Of a DNA stretch of 64,000 nt, positions 1-9,082 are shown piece after piece. The stretch spans positions 744,001 through 808,000 of the forward strand of contig NZ_WUBI01000002.1 of assembly GCF_009807035.1 (NCBI RefSeq), read 5' to 3'. The DNA comes from Paenibacillus dendrobii. GTDB lineage: Bacteria; Bacillota; Bacilli; Paenibacillales; Paenibacillaceae. The stretch's first letter is position 1, and each line of letters begins with the position of its first letter. The position numbers and the translations under genes were made by a program. A model generated the notes under the pieces. That model saw only the letters and a list, made by a program, of their open reading frames with translations. It did no database searches and was not told where the DNA came from.

Positions 1-3000
1 CGCCAACCACGGAATCCAGGCCCATTTCGATAAAATTTTGATCCACTTCGACTTCTTCCGGATTCATGTATAGCACTTCCGCCAAGCTCGCAGCCAGTTC
101 ATCAATCAAGACCTGCGATGGTACGGCGGCAGCTTTCAAGCCCGAACCCGTTAAGTCAGGCAGCGCAGCCGAATCATTTGGTTTTAACACCGGAATAGAT
201 TCAACGGCTAGCCATTCATTGGGCTTATCTTGCTGAACGGCATCGGTAACCAGAGCATCCAGCGCTTGCAGCTTGATTGACTGAATGGGTTTTGAATCCA
301 CCACATCCAGTGCCCCCTCGCTAACCTCGTCATCACTCTCCACCTGCACCAACTGTTGCGATAAAAACAAAGCAAACTCGTGGAGGTTAGGGTAATCATA
401 GATTTTAGTAGCGGCCAATGTGACCCCATATTGTTTATTCAGCAATTTGATCCATTCCACGCCAACCACGGAATCTAAGCCCAAATCAATGAATGGAGTG
501 TCCGCATCAATATCGCCAACCTGCATATACAAGATGTCCGCCAAGCCAACTGCGAGTTCACCCTCTAGCTGTATATTAGAAATCATTGTTCGCTGCGGAG
601 CCTCCGCCTGTGGCAGAGACTGAATCCCAGACGAAGACGCCTCTGTTAGTCCAATAGGCTCCATGTCACCAAGTGCTTTTAATACTATTTTGGTTGGAGC
701 CGTTGGCTCTTCGCGCATAGAGAAAGTTGGCTGAATATCCAGCTTCCTCTTCACTGCGGAGACTTGCTCCGATATAACCGTGTTCTCTAGTTCAGGACTC
801 ACTTGTTCAAGGTCTTCCTGTGAACGCGGGAACACGGTACCCTGTTTCGCCGTGGAAGCCGTTTCTGATAACGGAGTGTCCGTCTTTTCCGGCTTCACAA
901 TCCAATATCGTTCTCTAGCAAAAGGATACGTCGGCAAACTGATCCGGCGTGGCTTATGCTCACTATAAAGGGGGCTCCAATCCATATCGACGCCTTTAAC
1001 CCATAGTTCTGCGAGCTTAGTGAATTTCCCGCGGATCAACCACTTCTCGATCGCTTCCTGCAATTCATCATCCATAGTAAATAGCGACAATGCGTCTTTG
1101 CTACTCTTGACTTGACCACGATAAAGGTTAGATACGTATTCATCCCCAGTCGCGAATGCCCGCAGCTTTTCCGATAACTCGAGGATTGAACTTACGATAA
1201 CGGCCGCCCGCTCCTCCAGCGCTTCACGACCCGTCTGCAAGGTATAAGCTATACGGGCGAGATCCGCATCTGTCAGCTGCTCGTCTTGAATAGCTTCTAA
1301 TAATTGCTGTGCTTGAACCTTAAGATTCTCCGCTTGCTTGGAAGACCACACGATCAAGACAGGGTTGTCTGGTGCAACATCCCTTTCGCTAGTACGCTCA
1401 TCCGTTTTCGGCACGTACTCTTCCAACACCAAGTGCGCATTTGATCCTCCAGCGCCAAATGAAGAAATGCCTGCACGTCTTGGTACCTCGCTTCCTCCAA
1501 GAACCGGACGTTTCCACTCTGCCAATTGCTGCTGAACAATAAACGGCGTTTGGGTGAAATCGATGTGCGGATTCAGTACCTTTGAATGTAAGGATGGAGC
1601 AATTTGTTTATGTTTGAATTGCAGTAGAATCTTCGTGATCCCAGCAATGCCAGCGGCGCTTTCGCAATGCCCAATGTTGGACTTCGCCGATCCAATCGCG
1701 CAGTACTGGTTATCCTTCGAATATTCATGGAAGGCTTTTGTCAGTCCGGCAATTTCAATGGGATCTCCCAAAGACGTTCCTGTCCCATGAGCTTCGATAT
1801 AGCTTACCGTACGCGGATCAACGCCCGCCAACTCGTAAGCTTTTTTAATCACATCCGATTGGGCAGAAGGATTTGGTACGGTGTAACCGTTTGTTTTTCC
1901 GCCGTGATTGATCGCACTGCCTTTAATAACGCCGTAAATATGGTCCCCGTCCGCTTGCGCTTTAGACAATGGTTTAAGTAGCACTGCTCCAACGCCTTCG
2001 CCGGGCACGTAGCCGTTGCCGCCCTCGCCAAAACTTTCGCAGCGGCCCTTATCTGAAATAAACTTCCCTTGTCCCAACGCCAAATACTTATTGGGATGAA
2101 TCGAAACATTGACCCCACCAGCAATCGCCACATCGCACTCGCCCCGGGATAGACTTTGGGATGCCAAGTGGATTGTAGTAAGTGAAGAAGAACACATCGT
2201 ATTTAACGCAAGACTCGGTCCATGGAAATTACAGTAATACGAAACCCGGTTAGCAATGGAAGATGAATTGCCGACAATTGCCACATGTTTGCCTTGCATT
2301 TGCTCCTGAAGACCATAAAGCTGGTATTCTTCATACATGACACCGACGTACACTCCGACGTTGCCGCCTGGACTGCTCTCCCCCGAATGATCTGAAATTC
2401 TGGCAAGCATATCACGGGTATAGCCAGCATCCTCCATAGCTTCGAATACACATTCCAAAAACAACCGTTCCTGCGGATCGATCGAGATGGCCTCACGCGG
2501 CGAAATATTAAAAAACTTCGGATCGAATTCATCCACGCCGTCGAGAAATCCTCCCCACTTGCTGTAGGTCTTACCAGGCTTATCTTGGTCCGCATCAAAA
2601 TACAACCGATGATCCCAGCGCTCTTTAGGAATTTCGGTGATACAGTCCTTCCCATTCTTCAATGCATCCCAGAACTGCCCAATGTTTCTCGCGCCGGGGT
2701 AACGTCCCGAAAGACCGATAATCGCAATATCCAGCCCTTTGGAAGCCTCCTGTTCCGGCTGCTTTTGCACGGTACGCATGGCCCTTGAACGTTTGCGCGC
2801 CTGCGTAGAGAGAGGCAAAGTTGCTGCTGTTTTCTCCCTGACAGAGCCTTTATCGCTTACCGCGGTAGTATCCGCCTTACCTTTATAACCCAGTAATTGC
2901 TGTATGATGTCCCCATAACCTTCGAGGAAATAACTTGTTACTTCTCTAATGTTTTGATATTCGAAGAATAAAGTTTTAGGCAGTGGGCCAAACGTTTTCT

Positions 3001-6000
3001 CGAACTCTGTCGTCAACTGCAAAATCGTAACCGAATCAATGCCGTAGGTTTCAAGCGGCATACTCGCATCGATGCGGTGAACTGGAAGCTTAAGTACGGA
3101 TGAAATCTCCTTTTTGAAATACTCCGTCGCTTGATGCTGAAGCTCTGATTCGCTTGCATGCGTAGATGGTTTGTTCAGTCCGACTTCTGGTGGTGCATGC
3201 ACCTCTCTCCGGGTCTCTGGCTTCCCGGTCCCAACGCCAACTTGACGCACTACATAATCAGACAGACTGCTCAAATTGTCTTGAGCCATCAATTCGGAAG
3301 GTTTAAACTCCAATCCGTAAATACCATTTAAGGTATCCGTTAATTCTGCCCAAGTCATCGCATCGAACCCAAACTCTTCCCATCCTGCATGGAGATCCAG
3401 ATCAGTCGCATTCACATTCAACAACGCAGCCACCGACTGGAGCAACTTATCGCGCACCAGATGAATCGCTGGTGGACGATGCCTCCCCGGAAACCATGTC
3501 TGCTCCATACGGGACGTATCTCCTTCGGCTACAAACACCTGAGCCTTTCCGCTCGTCATTGCCTTGTACAACGCCTGAATACCTACCGTAGTACGTAAGG
3601 GCAACATGCCTGTGGCCTGCTGCATCCGCTTTTCCGTGCTCGCATCCACATGCATGCCGCCCTCTTGCCATAGCGGCCAATTGACGGAAAGTGTCCTTCC
3701 ACTCCGTTGCCCTGCTGTCACCAAATCATTGCGGTAGAACGCATACATGTCCATAAATGCGTTACCTGCCGCATAGTCGGCTTGCCCCACGTTCCCAAGA
3801 ACGCCTGATCCGGATGAAAAGAAAATAAAGAAATCAAGCGGCACATTCGCGCTCGCTTCATCCAGATGTAGCACACCTTTGACCTTCGGAGCCAGGACTT
3901 GACGCACATCGGATTCCGTCTTTTTGAAAATAAAACCATCCTTAACAATTCCCGCACTATGAATGATCCCGTTCAAGGTGCCAAATTCCTGCTGTAGGTT
4001 AGCGACTAGATCCTGAGCTTGTTGCTTGTCGGTCACATCCGTCTGTTTGTAAATCAATTTCGTTCCAGGTGCTAGCTTTGTCTCCAGCTCTGCGCACTTT
4101 TCTTCACTCAGAGAAGATCTACCCGTTAGAATCAGCGTCACATCCCGGCTCTTCGTGGCAATTTCCTCCGCAAATATCGCCCCGAGTCCACCTGCACCGC
4201 CTGTGATCAGATAGATACCGCGATCCCTCCATGGCCCTACGGAACTGAACTGTCCCTTCTCCGAAACGACATCGTCCCAACCGATGATATGCCTCTTGGA
4301 TTCGATGTATCGCACCTCGCGATCATGGGGAATGCGCATATTTTCCTGGAGCTTTTGGGCGATGCTGGCGGCATTATCATGCATATCAATCTCTAGCCAT
4401 TGTCCATGGAACAGAGGGTTCTCCTGCGCTGCCGTTTTGAGTAAAGCCGCGATTCCCCGAGTTAACTGGTATTCTCTATCAAACGGGGCTACAATCTGCA
4501 GCAACACGTTTCCCTTCGGTTTCGATTTTAAAATCCGCTGTACCTCGTGGAATACTTGAATGACGTGATCTACATAGCACTCCCCGGCATTTTCAACACG
4601 GGATTGCAAATTGATGCATCGAGCAGCTTCACCCAGCTCCCCTTCAACCGCTTCCGGCGATACGTGAGCAAGTCCGCACAATAGCACCACATGCTCAACA
4701 AACTCTGGAGCAGTGGACGTCGCCGCTGCAGGCACTTCCTTCCAAGTAGGCGTGAGCATAAGTACCTCTGATGGTTCCAGGGGTTGAGCATGGCTAGCCA
4801 CAGGCATGACTCCAGTGCCGATTTCTGCTTGTCGTGATGTGAAACCTCTCATCCGCAAGCGAACGTTCCCTTCTGTATCACATATCTGGATATCCAGCTT
4901 CTGCACCGGATCTCCCGATCCGCTGCCTGGACTGCGGCGAATGTGCGCCCACATCTCTGCAGTACAAGGTCCATACAGAACCAGTTCCTCCAGGGCAAAA
5001 GGCAATGCTGAACGAATCTCTCCCGTCCCCAGCTTCAGCCCGATCGTCGCCTGAAAAGCTGCGTCCACGATCGCCGGGTGGAGCATGTAGTCTGACAGCG
5101 TATCCCTGACTACTACAGGTAGCGAAAGTTTGGCCAACACTTGGTCCGCCCCGGCATAGATCGTTTCGATTCCACGCTGCGCCGGTCCATATGCAGCTCC
5201 CATTTGCTCAAATGCAGCGTAGCAAGACTCTGCTTCAAAAACGCGCTCCACGCATCCTTCTCGTAGTTCATCCAAATTGAGAGTAAGCGGCGATTCTTCT
5301 ACTGGACTTAGTACGGCACTGCCTTGGCTGTAAACCATAAGTTCAGCGTCGTCCAATTCTGATTCTCCACAAATATCAAAGGTAATAACTCCGTCTTCTT
5401 CTAAATATAGCTCCGTATGAACTTGGATCGCTTCTTCTTCGACGACGATGGGACGAACCCAAGCTACATGATTCAGACGAATGCCAATGCGTTCATCGCC
5501 CCTATATTCCAAAGCCAAAGCAATCGCTGCTCTGACCATTTCCAGATGAGCTGCTCCCGGCAAAATACGCTTGCCTTGCACCAAATGATCACGCAGAAAA
5601 AACTCCTGCCCCGTGAACGTCGTACTGAAGCGCTGACCAGCGAAATCGGATGTATTACGATGCACAAGCGGATGAATCGCCGTGTCAATCATTCGTGTTC
5701 CTCTTACCGATTCCGCCGTCTTCTGTGGCACCCAATAGCGCTCTTTTGCAAACGGATATGTTGGCAAGCTGATGCGGCGAGGTCTTCCCCCGCTATACAA
5801 CCTGTTCCAGTCGAACACCAACCCTTTCACCCAAAGATCCAGTAGTTTAGCGTATTTTCCTTTGGCAATCCAGGCATCGATCGCTTGAACCATGTCTTCA
5901 TCGGCTGCAAAAACCGCTAACGAATCTTCATTTCGTTTCACCTGTCCACGGTACATTCGTAATCCGCTATCCTGATGCTGTACGAAGCTTGATAGATGCT

Positions 6001-9000
6001 CCTCAAGCTCCTTCAGGGAGCTGACTAAGAAGCCCAGCCGCTCTTCCATCGCTTCCCGCCCAACTTGCAGGGTATAAGCTATATCCATTAAGTCAGTCTC
6101 AGCCCGTTCCTTCCTCCGTATCACAGCCAGGATTTGCTCGGCCTGCGCCAGCAAGCGCTCTTCATTCTTCGCCGACAACAGGATAATAGCCGGTCGCTGC
6201 GGGGTAACAACCACTTCAGATGCCGCCGGCAATGGCCGATACTCCTCAATCACCACATGCGCATTCGAACCGCCCGCCCCAAAAGAAGACAGCCCTGCGC
6301 GACGAGGAAATTCCTTCAACCCGCCATTTACTTGAATCAATGGACGTTCCCAATCCGTTAACTCCTGTTGAACTGTAAATGGTGTCGTACTGAAATCAAT
6401 GTTTGGATTCAACGTCCGGGCATGCAAAGAAGGAGCTATTTGACCGTATTTCATTTGTAACAATACTTTCGTCAAGCCGGCAATCCCCGCTGCGCTTTCA
6501 CAGTGACCGATGTTCGACTTCGCCGAACCGATGGCACAATATTGCTGATCCTGTGTGTATGCCTGGAACGCCTTCGTCAATCCCGTAATCTCAATCGGAT
6601 CTCCCAGGGAAGTTCCCGTTCCATGAGCTTCCACATAGCTGATCGTCCGCGGATCGATCCCGGCTTCGTTCAATGCACGACCGATTACGTCCGCTTGTGA
6701 CTGAGGGTTAGGTACCGTGTATCCATTTGTTTTGCCGCCATGATTAACAGCCGTGCCTTTGATAACACCATAAATTTGGTCGCCATCGGCAATTGCTTTA
6801 GATAACGGTTTCAGCAGCACAGCGCCAACGCCTTCACCAGGCACGTAACCGTCGCCGCCTTCGCCGAAGCTTTCACAGCGTCCTTTGCTCGAGACGAAGT
6901 TCCCTTGTCCCAGCGCCAAATATTTATTCGGATGCACCGATACATTGACGCCGCCCGCTATGGCCAGTTCACAACCTTCTCGCGCTAAGCTTTGACACGC
7001 TAGATGAATCGCTGTGAGGGAAGAGGAACACATCGTATCCACGGCCATGCTTGGCCCATGAAAATTACACCAATACGAGATACGGTTCGCAATCGAAGAA
7101 GGGCTGCCTCCAAGCGAGAGCGGGTTCCCGAGGAGCGTCTGCTCAGCCCCGTACATTTGATATTCCTCATACATGACACCGACATAAACCCCCACTTGCC
7201 CTCCATGTTTGCCGAGCGCTTCACGGGTATACCCCGCATCCTCCATACTTCCGTAAACACATTGTAAAAATAACCGTTCCTGAGGGTCCATGATTTCAGC
7301 TTCGCGAGGTGAGATTTGAAAAAAAAGAGGATCAAATTGATCGACTCCCTGCAAAAAACCTCCCCATTTGCTGTTCGTTTTGCCCGATTTATTTTTATCT
7401 AAGTCATAGTACAATTGATAGTCCCAACGTTCTTGCGGAATTTCTGTGATACAGTCTTTGCCTTCTTTGAGATTACTCCAATAATGTTCAACATTGTCTG
7501 CGCCAGGATAACGACCCGACAAACCGATAATAGCAATGTCCATACTTGGCTTTTGATCCCTGGCGTTCCTATGATCCGTCTCTAGAGCCCCGTCTCCCGA
7601 TGATAGGAACCGGGGGCGCTCCCTTCTAGGACGAACCAGCGCTTCAGATTCCTGAGGAGCCGCCTGAGGAGCAATCGCTGGCCCTTCAATTTCGGCCTTG
7701 TTATCGTCAATGCCAAGTAAAAGTTTCAAGGATTCACGGTAAGATTGAAGAAAAAAATCTGTTACTTCTTGAATCGATTGATACTCAAAAAATAAAGTCT
7801 TCGATAAGGGGCCGAATACGCGTTCTAAATCATTGGTCATTTGTAACACCATAACCGAATCGATACCATATTTCTCAAGGGGCGCATCCGCATTAATCCG
7901 GTTAACAGGCAGATGAATAACCGAAGACAGCAGCTTCTTGAAATAATGAACCGCGTTTTCTTCTAGAATATAGTCACTTTCTGATCCATAATCGCGGGGA
8001 CCATGATCGATGGCTTCGTTCTGAATATCCTGTCCTTGCAGCTCATCAGACCGAAACATCACATTTTCGGGATCTGTTACCTTTTCGATGTGAGTATCCC
8101 TGTTATGAGAACTGCGGGTTGTAAAGCCGTGTAACCTCAACGCGATATTTCCCTGCCCATCAGTCACGTCGATATCGAGCTTTTGTAGAGGGCTGTCTCC
8201 GTTACTACGGCTGGGGCGGATCCAGGCCCACATCTCTGATGAGAGCTCGCCTAGTATATCTAATGTTTCCAAAGCAAAGGGAAGCGCCTGAGTGAGCACG
8301 CTGTTCCCCGCTGCAAGACCTGCGGTTGCCTGGAAGACCGAATCGATGAAACCGGGATGCAGAATATAGAGTGAATCCGTATTCCCTGAGGGAGCCGGTC
8401 TGACGAGCTTCGCCAATACCTGCCCTTTTCCTGTATAGACCTCTTCAATACCTTGATGCGCCGGACCATAGTGCAAGCCTATATCGTGAAACTGCTCATA
8501 ACATTCTGCGGAAGAAAGAACATGTTCTTGGCAGGCATCCCGTAAGGCTGGTAATTCCAAAACTTGTGCCGGCTCAACCGAAGAAGATAGTTCAGCCACA
8601 CCTTGGCAATGAACGACGAACTCGAGCGCCCCCTCAGGTGTTGGAGTTTCGCTATAAATCTCAAAAGCAATTTGTCCATTCGACTCGGGATACAGCCCAA
8701 TGTGTACCCGGATAGCCCGATCTCCTACGGATAGAGGACGCACCCAAACGATATGCGTCAGGCGAACACCTGCAGAGGCAGAATCTCTGCCCGTCGTTGC
8801 TAAACCGAGTGCTGCACGTGCCATTTCTAAATAAACAGCACCCGGAAGGACAGCTTGACCATTTACAACATGATCCCTCAGAAAAAACTCATCACCAGAG
8901 AATACTGAGCTAAACCGCTGCTCCGATAGATCCGACGTATTCTCGTGCAATAGCGGATGAAGATCGCATTTTTCCTGGGCAGTACCCGAGGTCTGAAATT

Positions 9001-9082
9001 GTTCAATCCAGGCAATGGCATCCTCTTTGTCCACACGCTTGTTTTTCACTTCGGTCAGAACGTATTGAAGAAAATCTTTCAT
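1..9082 (-). CDS. trans-AT polyketide synthase, third megasynthase (3' end outside the window)
   Basis: Multimodular trans-AT PKS; about 3,027 residues are visible and the C-terminus lies beyond base 1. The ATG at 9080-9082 follows GAGGAGGGAGCT and overlaps the upstream gene's TGA by 4 bp (ATGA), so the two are translationally coupled. Order seen, with rough residues: helical docking segment (1-30); DH (40-325; HVVNGQAVLPG and HPGFID); ACP (Ser near 411); KS (515-950; DTMCSSS, EAHGTGT, NIGHCES); DH (1130-1420); KR (1600-1840; TGGAGGLG); an ACP-like domain with GFDAM in place of GxDS (near 1905); ACP (GIDSV, near 2018); KS (2115-2560); two tandem ACPs with GLDSVVG (near 2870 and 3023). There is no KR between the first DH and its ACP. 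The N-terminal DH completes a module whose KS ends the upstream protein. No AT domain is present, so acyl units must come from a free AT such as that at 28640-31012. Domain calls are motif-based; the product is inferred. Confidence 0.93.
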   Translation of the reverse strand, partial: MKDFLQYVLTEVKNKRVDKEDAIAWIEQFQTSGTAQEKCDLHPLLHENTSDLSEQRFSSVFSGDEFFLRDHVVNGQAVLPGAVYLEMARAALGLATTGRDSASAGVRLTHIVWVRPLSVGDRAIRVHIGLYPESNGQIAFEIYSETPTPEGALEFVVHCQGVAELSSSVEPAQVLELPALRDACQEHVLSSAECYEQFHDIGLHYGPAHQGIEEVYTGKGQVLAKLVRPAPSGNTDSLYILHPGFIDSVFQATAGLAAGNSVLTQALPFALETLDILGELSSEMWAWIRPSRSNGDSPLQKLDIDVTDGQGNIALRLHGFTTRSSHNRDTHIEKVTDPENVMFRSDELQGQDIQNEAIDHGPRDYGSESDYILEENAVHYFKKLLSSVIHLPVNRINADAPLEKYGIDSVMVLQMTNDLERVFGPLSKTLFFEYQSIQEVTDFFLQSYRESLKLLLGIDDNKAEIEGPAIAPQAAPQESEALVRPRRERPRFLSSGDGALETDHRNARDQKPSMDIAIIGLSGRYPGADNVEHYWSNLKEGKDCITEIPQERWDYQLYYDLDKNKSGKTNSKWGGFLQGVDQFDPLFFQISPREAEIMDPQERLFLQCVYGSMEDAGYTREALGKHGGQVGVYVGVMYEEYQMYGAEQTLLGNPLSLGGSPSSIANRISYWCNFHGPSMAVDTMCSSSLTAIHLACQSLAREGCELAIAGGVNVSVHPNKYLALGQGNFVSSKGRCESFGEGGDGYVPGEGVGAVLLKPLSKAIADGDQIYGVIKGTAVNHGGKTNGYTVPNPQSQADVIGRALNEAGIDPRTISYVEAHGTGTSLGDPIEITGLTKAFQAYTQDQQYCAIGSAKSNIGHCESAAGIAGLTKVLLQMKYGQIAPSLHARTLNPNIDFSTTPFTVQQELTDWERPLIQVNGGLKEFPRRAGLSSFGAGGSNAHVVIEEYRPLPAASEVVVTPQRPAIILLSAKNEERLLAQAEQILAVIRRKERAETDLMDIAYTLQVGREAMEERLGFLVSSLKELEEHLSSFVQHQDSGLRMYRGQVKRNEDSLAVFAADEDMVQAIDAWIAKGKYAKLLDLWVKGLVFDWNRLYSGGRPRRISLPTYPFAKERYWVPQKTAESVRGTRMIDTAIHPLVHRNTSDFAGQRFSTTFTGQEFFLRDHLVQGKRILPGAAHLEMVRAAIALALEYRGDERIGIRLNHVAWVRPIVVEEEAIQVHTELYLEEDGVITFDICGESELDDAELMVYSQGSAVLSPVEESPLTLNLDELREGCVERVFEAESCYAAFEQMGAAYGPAQRGIETIYAGADQVLAKLSLPVVVRDTLSDYMLHPAIVDAAFQATIGLKLGTGEIRSALPFALEELVLYGPCTAEMWAHIRRSPGSGSGDPVQKLDIQICDTEGNVRLRMRGFTSRQAEIGTGVMPVASHAQPLEPSEVLMLTPTWKEVPAAATSTAPEFVEHVVLLCGLAHVSPEAVEGELGEAARCINLQSRVENAGECYVDHVIQVFHEVQRILKSKPKGNVLLQIVAPFDREYQLTRGIAALLKTAAQENPLFHGQWLEIDMHDNAASIAQKLQENMRIPHDREVRYIESKRHIIGWDDVVSEKGQFSSVGPWRDRGIYLITGGAGGLGAIFAEEIATKSRDVTLILTGRSSLSEEKCAELETKLAPGTKLIYKQTDVTDKQQAQDLVANLQQEFGTLNGIIHSAGIVKDGFIFKKTESDVRQVLAPKVKGVLHLDEASANVPLDFFIFFSSGSGVLGNVGQADYAAGNAFMDMYAFYRNDLVTAGQRSGRTLSVNWPLWQEGGMHVDASTEKRMQQATGMLPLRTTVGIQALYKAMTSGKAQVFVAEGDTSRMEQTWFPGRHRPPAIHLVRDKLLQSVAALLNVNATDLDLHAGWEEFGFDAMTWAELTDTLNGIYGLEFKPSELMAQDNLSSLSDYVVRQVGVGTGKPETRREVHAPPEVGLNKPSTHASESELQHQATEYFKKEISSVLKLPVHRIDASMPLETYGIDSVTILQLTTEFEKTFGPLPKTLFFEYQNIREVTSYFLEGYGDIIQQLLGYKGKADTTAVSDKGSVREKTAATLPLSTQARKRSRAMRTVQKQPEQEASKGLDIAIIGLSGRYPGARNIGQFWDALKNGKDCITEIPKERWDHRLYFDADQDKPGKTYSKWGGFLDGVDEFDPKFFNISPREAISIDPQERLFLECVFEAMEDAGYTRDMLARISDHSGESSPGGNVGVYVGVMYEEYQLYGLQEQMQGKHVAIVGNSSSIANRVSYYCNFHGPSLALNTMCSSSLTTIHLASQSLSRGECDVAIAGGVNVSIHPNKYLALGQGKFISDKGRCESFGEGGNGYVPGEGVGAVLLKPLSKAQADGDHIYGVIKGSAINHGGKTNGYTVPNPSAQSDVIKKAYELAGVDPRTVSYIEAHGTGTSLGDPIEIAGLTKAFHEYSKDNQYCAIGSAKSNIGHCESAAGIAGITKILLQFKHKQIAPSLHSKVLNPHIDFTQTPFIVQQQLAEWKRPVLGGSEVPRRAGISSFGAGGSNAHLVLEEYVPKTDERTSERDVAPDNPVLIVWSSKQAENLKVQAQQLLEAIQDEQLTDADLARIAYTLQTGREALEERAAVIVSSILELSEKLRAFATGDEYVSNLYRGQVKSSKDALSLFTMDDELQEAIEKWLIRGKFTKLAELWVKGVDMDWSPLYSEHKPRRISLPTYPFARERYWIVKPEKTDTPLSETASTAKQGTVFPRSQEDLEQVSPELENTVISEQVSAVKRKLDIQPTFSMREEPTAPTKIVLKALGDMEPIGLTEASSSGIQSLPQAEAPQRTMISNIQLEGELAVGLADILYMQVGDIDADTPFIDLGLDSVVGVEWIKLLNKQYGVTLAATKIYDYPNLHEFALFLSQQLVQVESDDEVSEGALDVVDSKPIQSIKLQALDALVTDAVQQDKPNEWLAVESIPVLKPNDSAALPDLTGSGLKAAAVPSQVLIDELAASLAEVLYMNPEEVEVDQNFIEMGLDSVVG

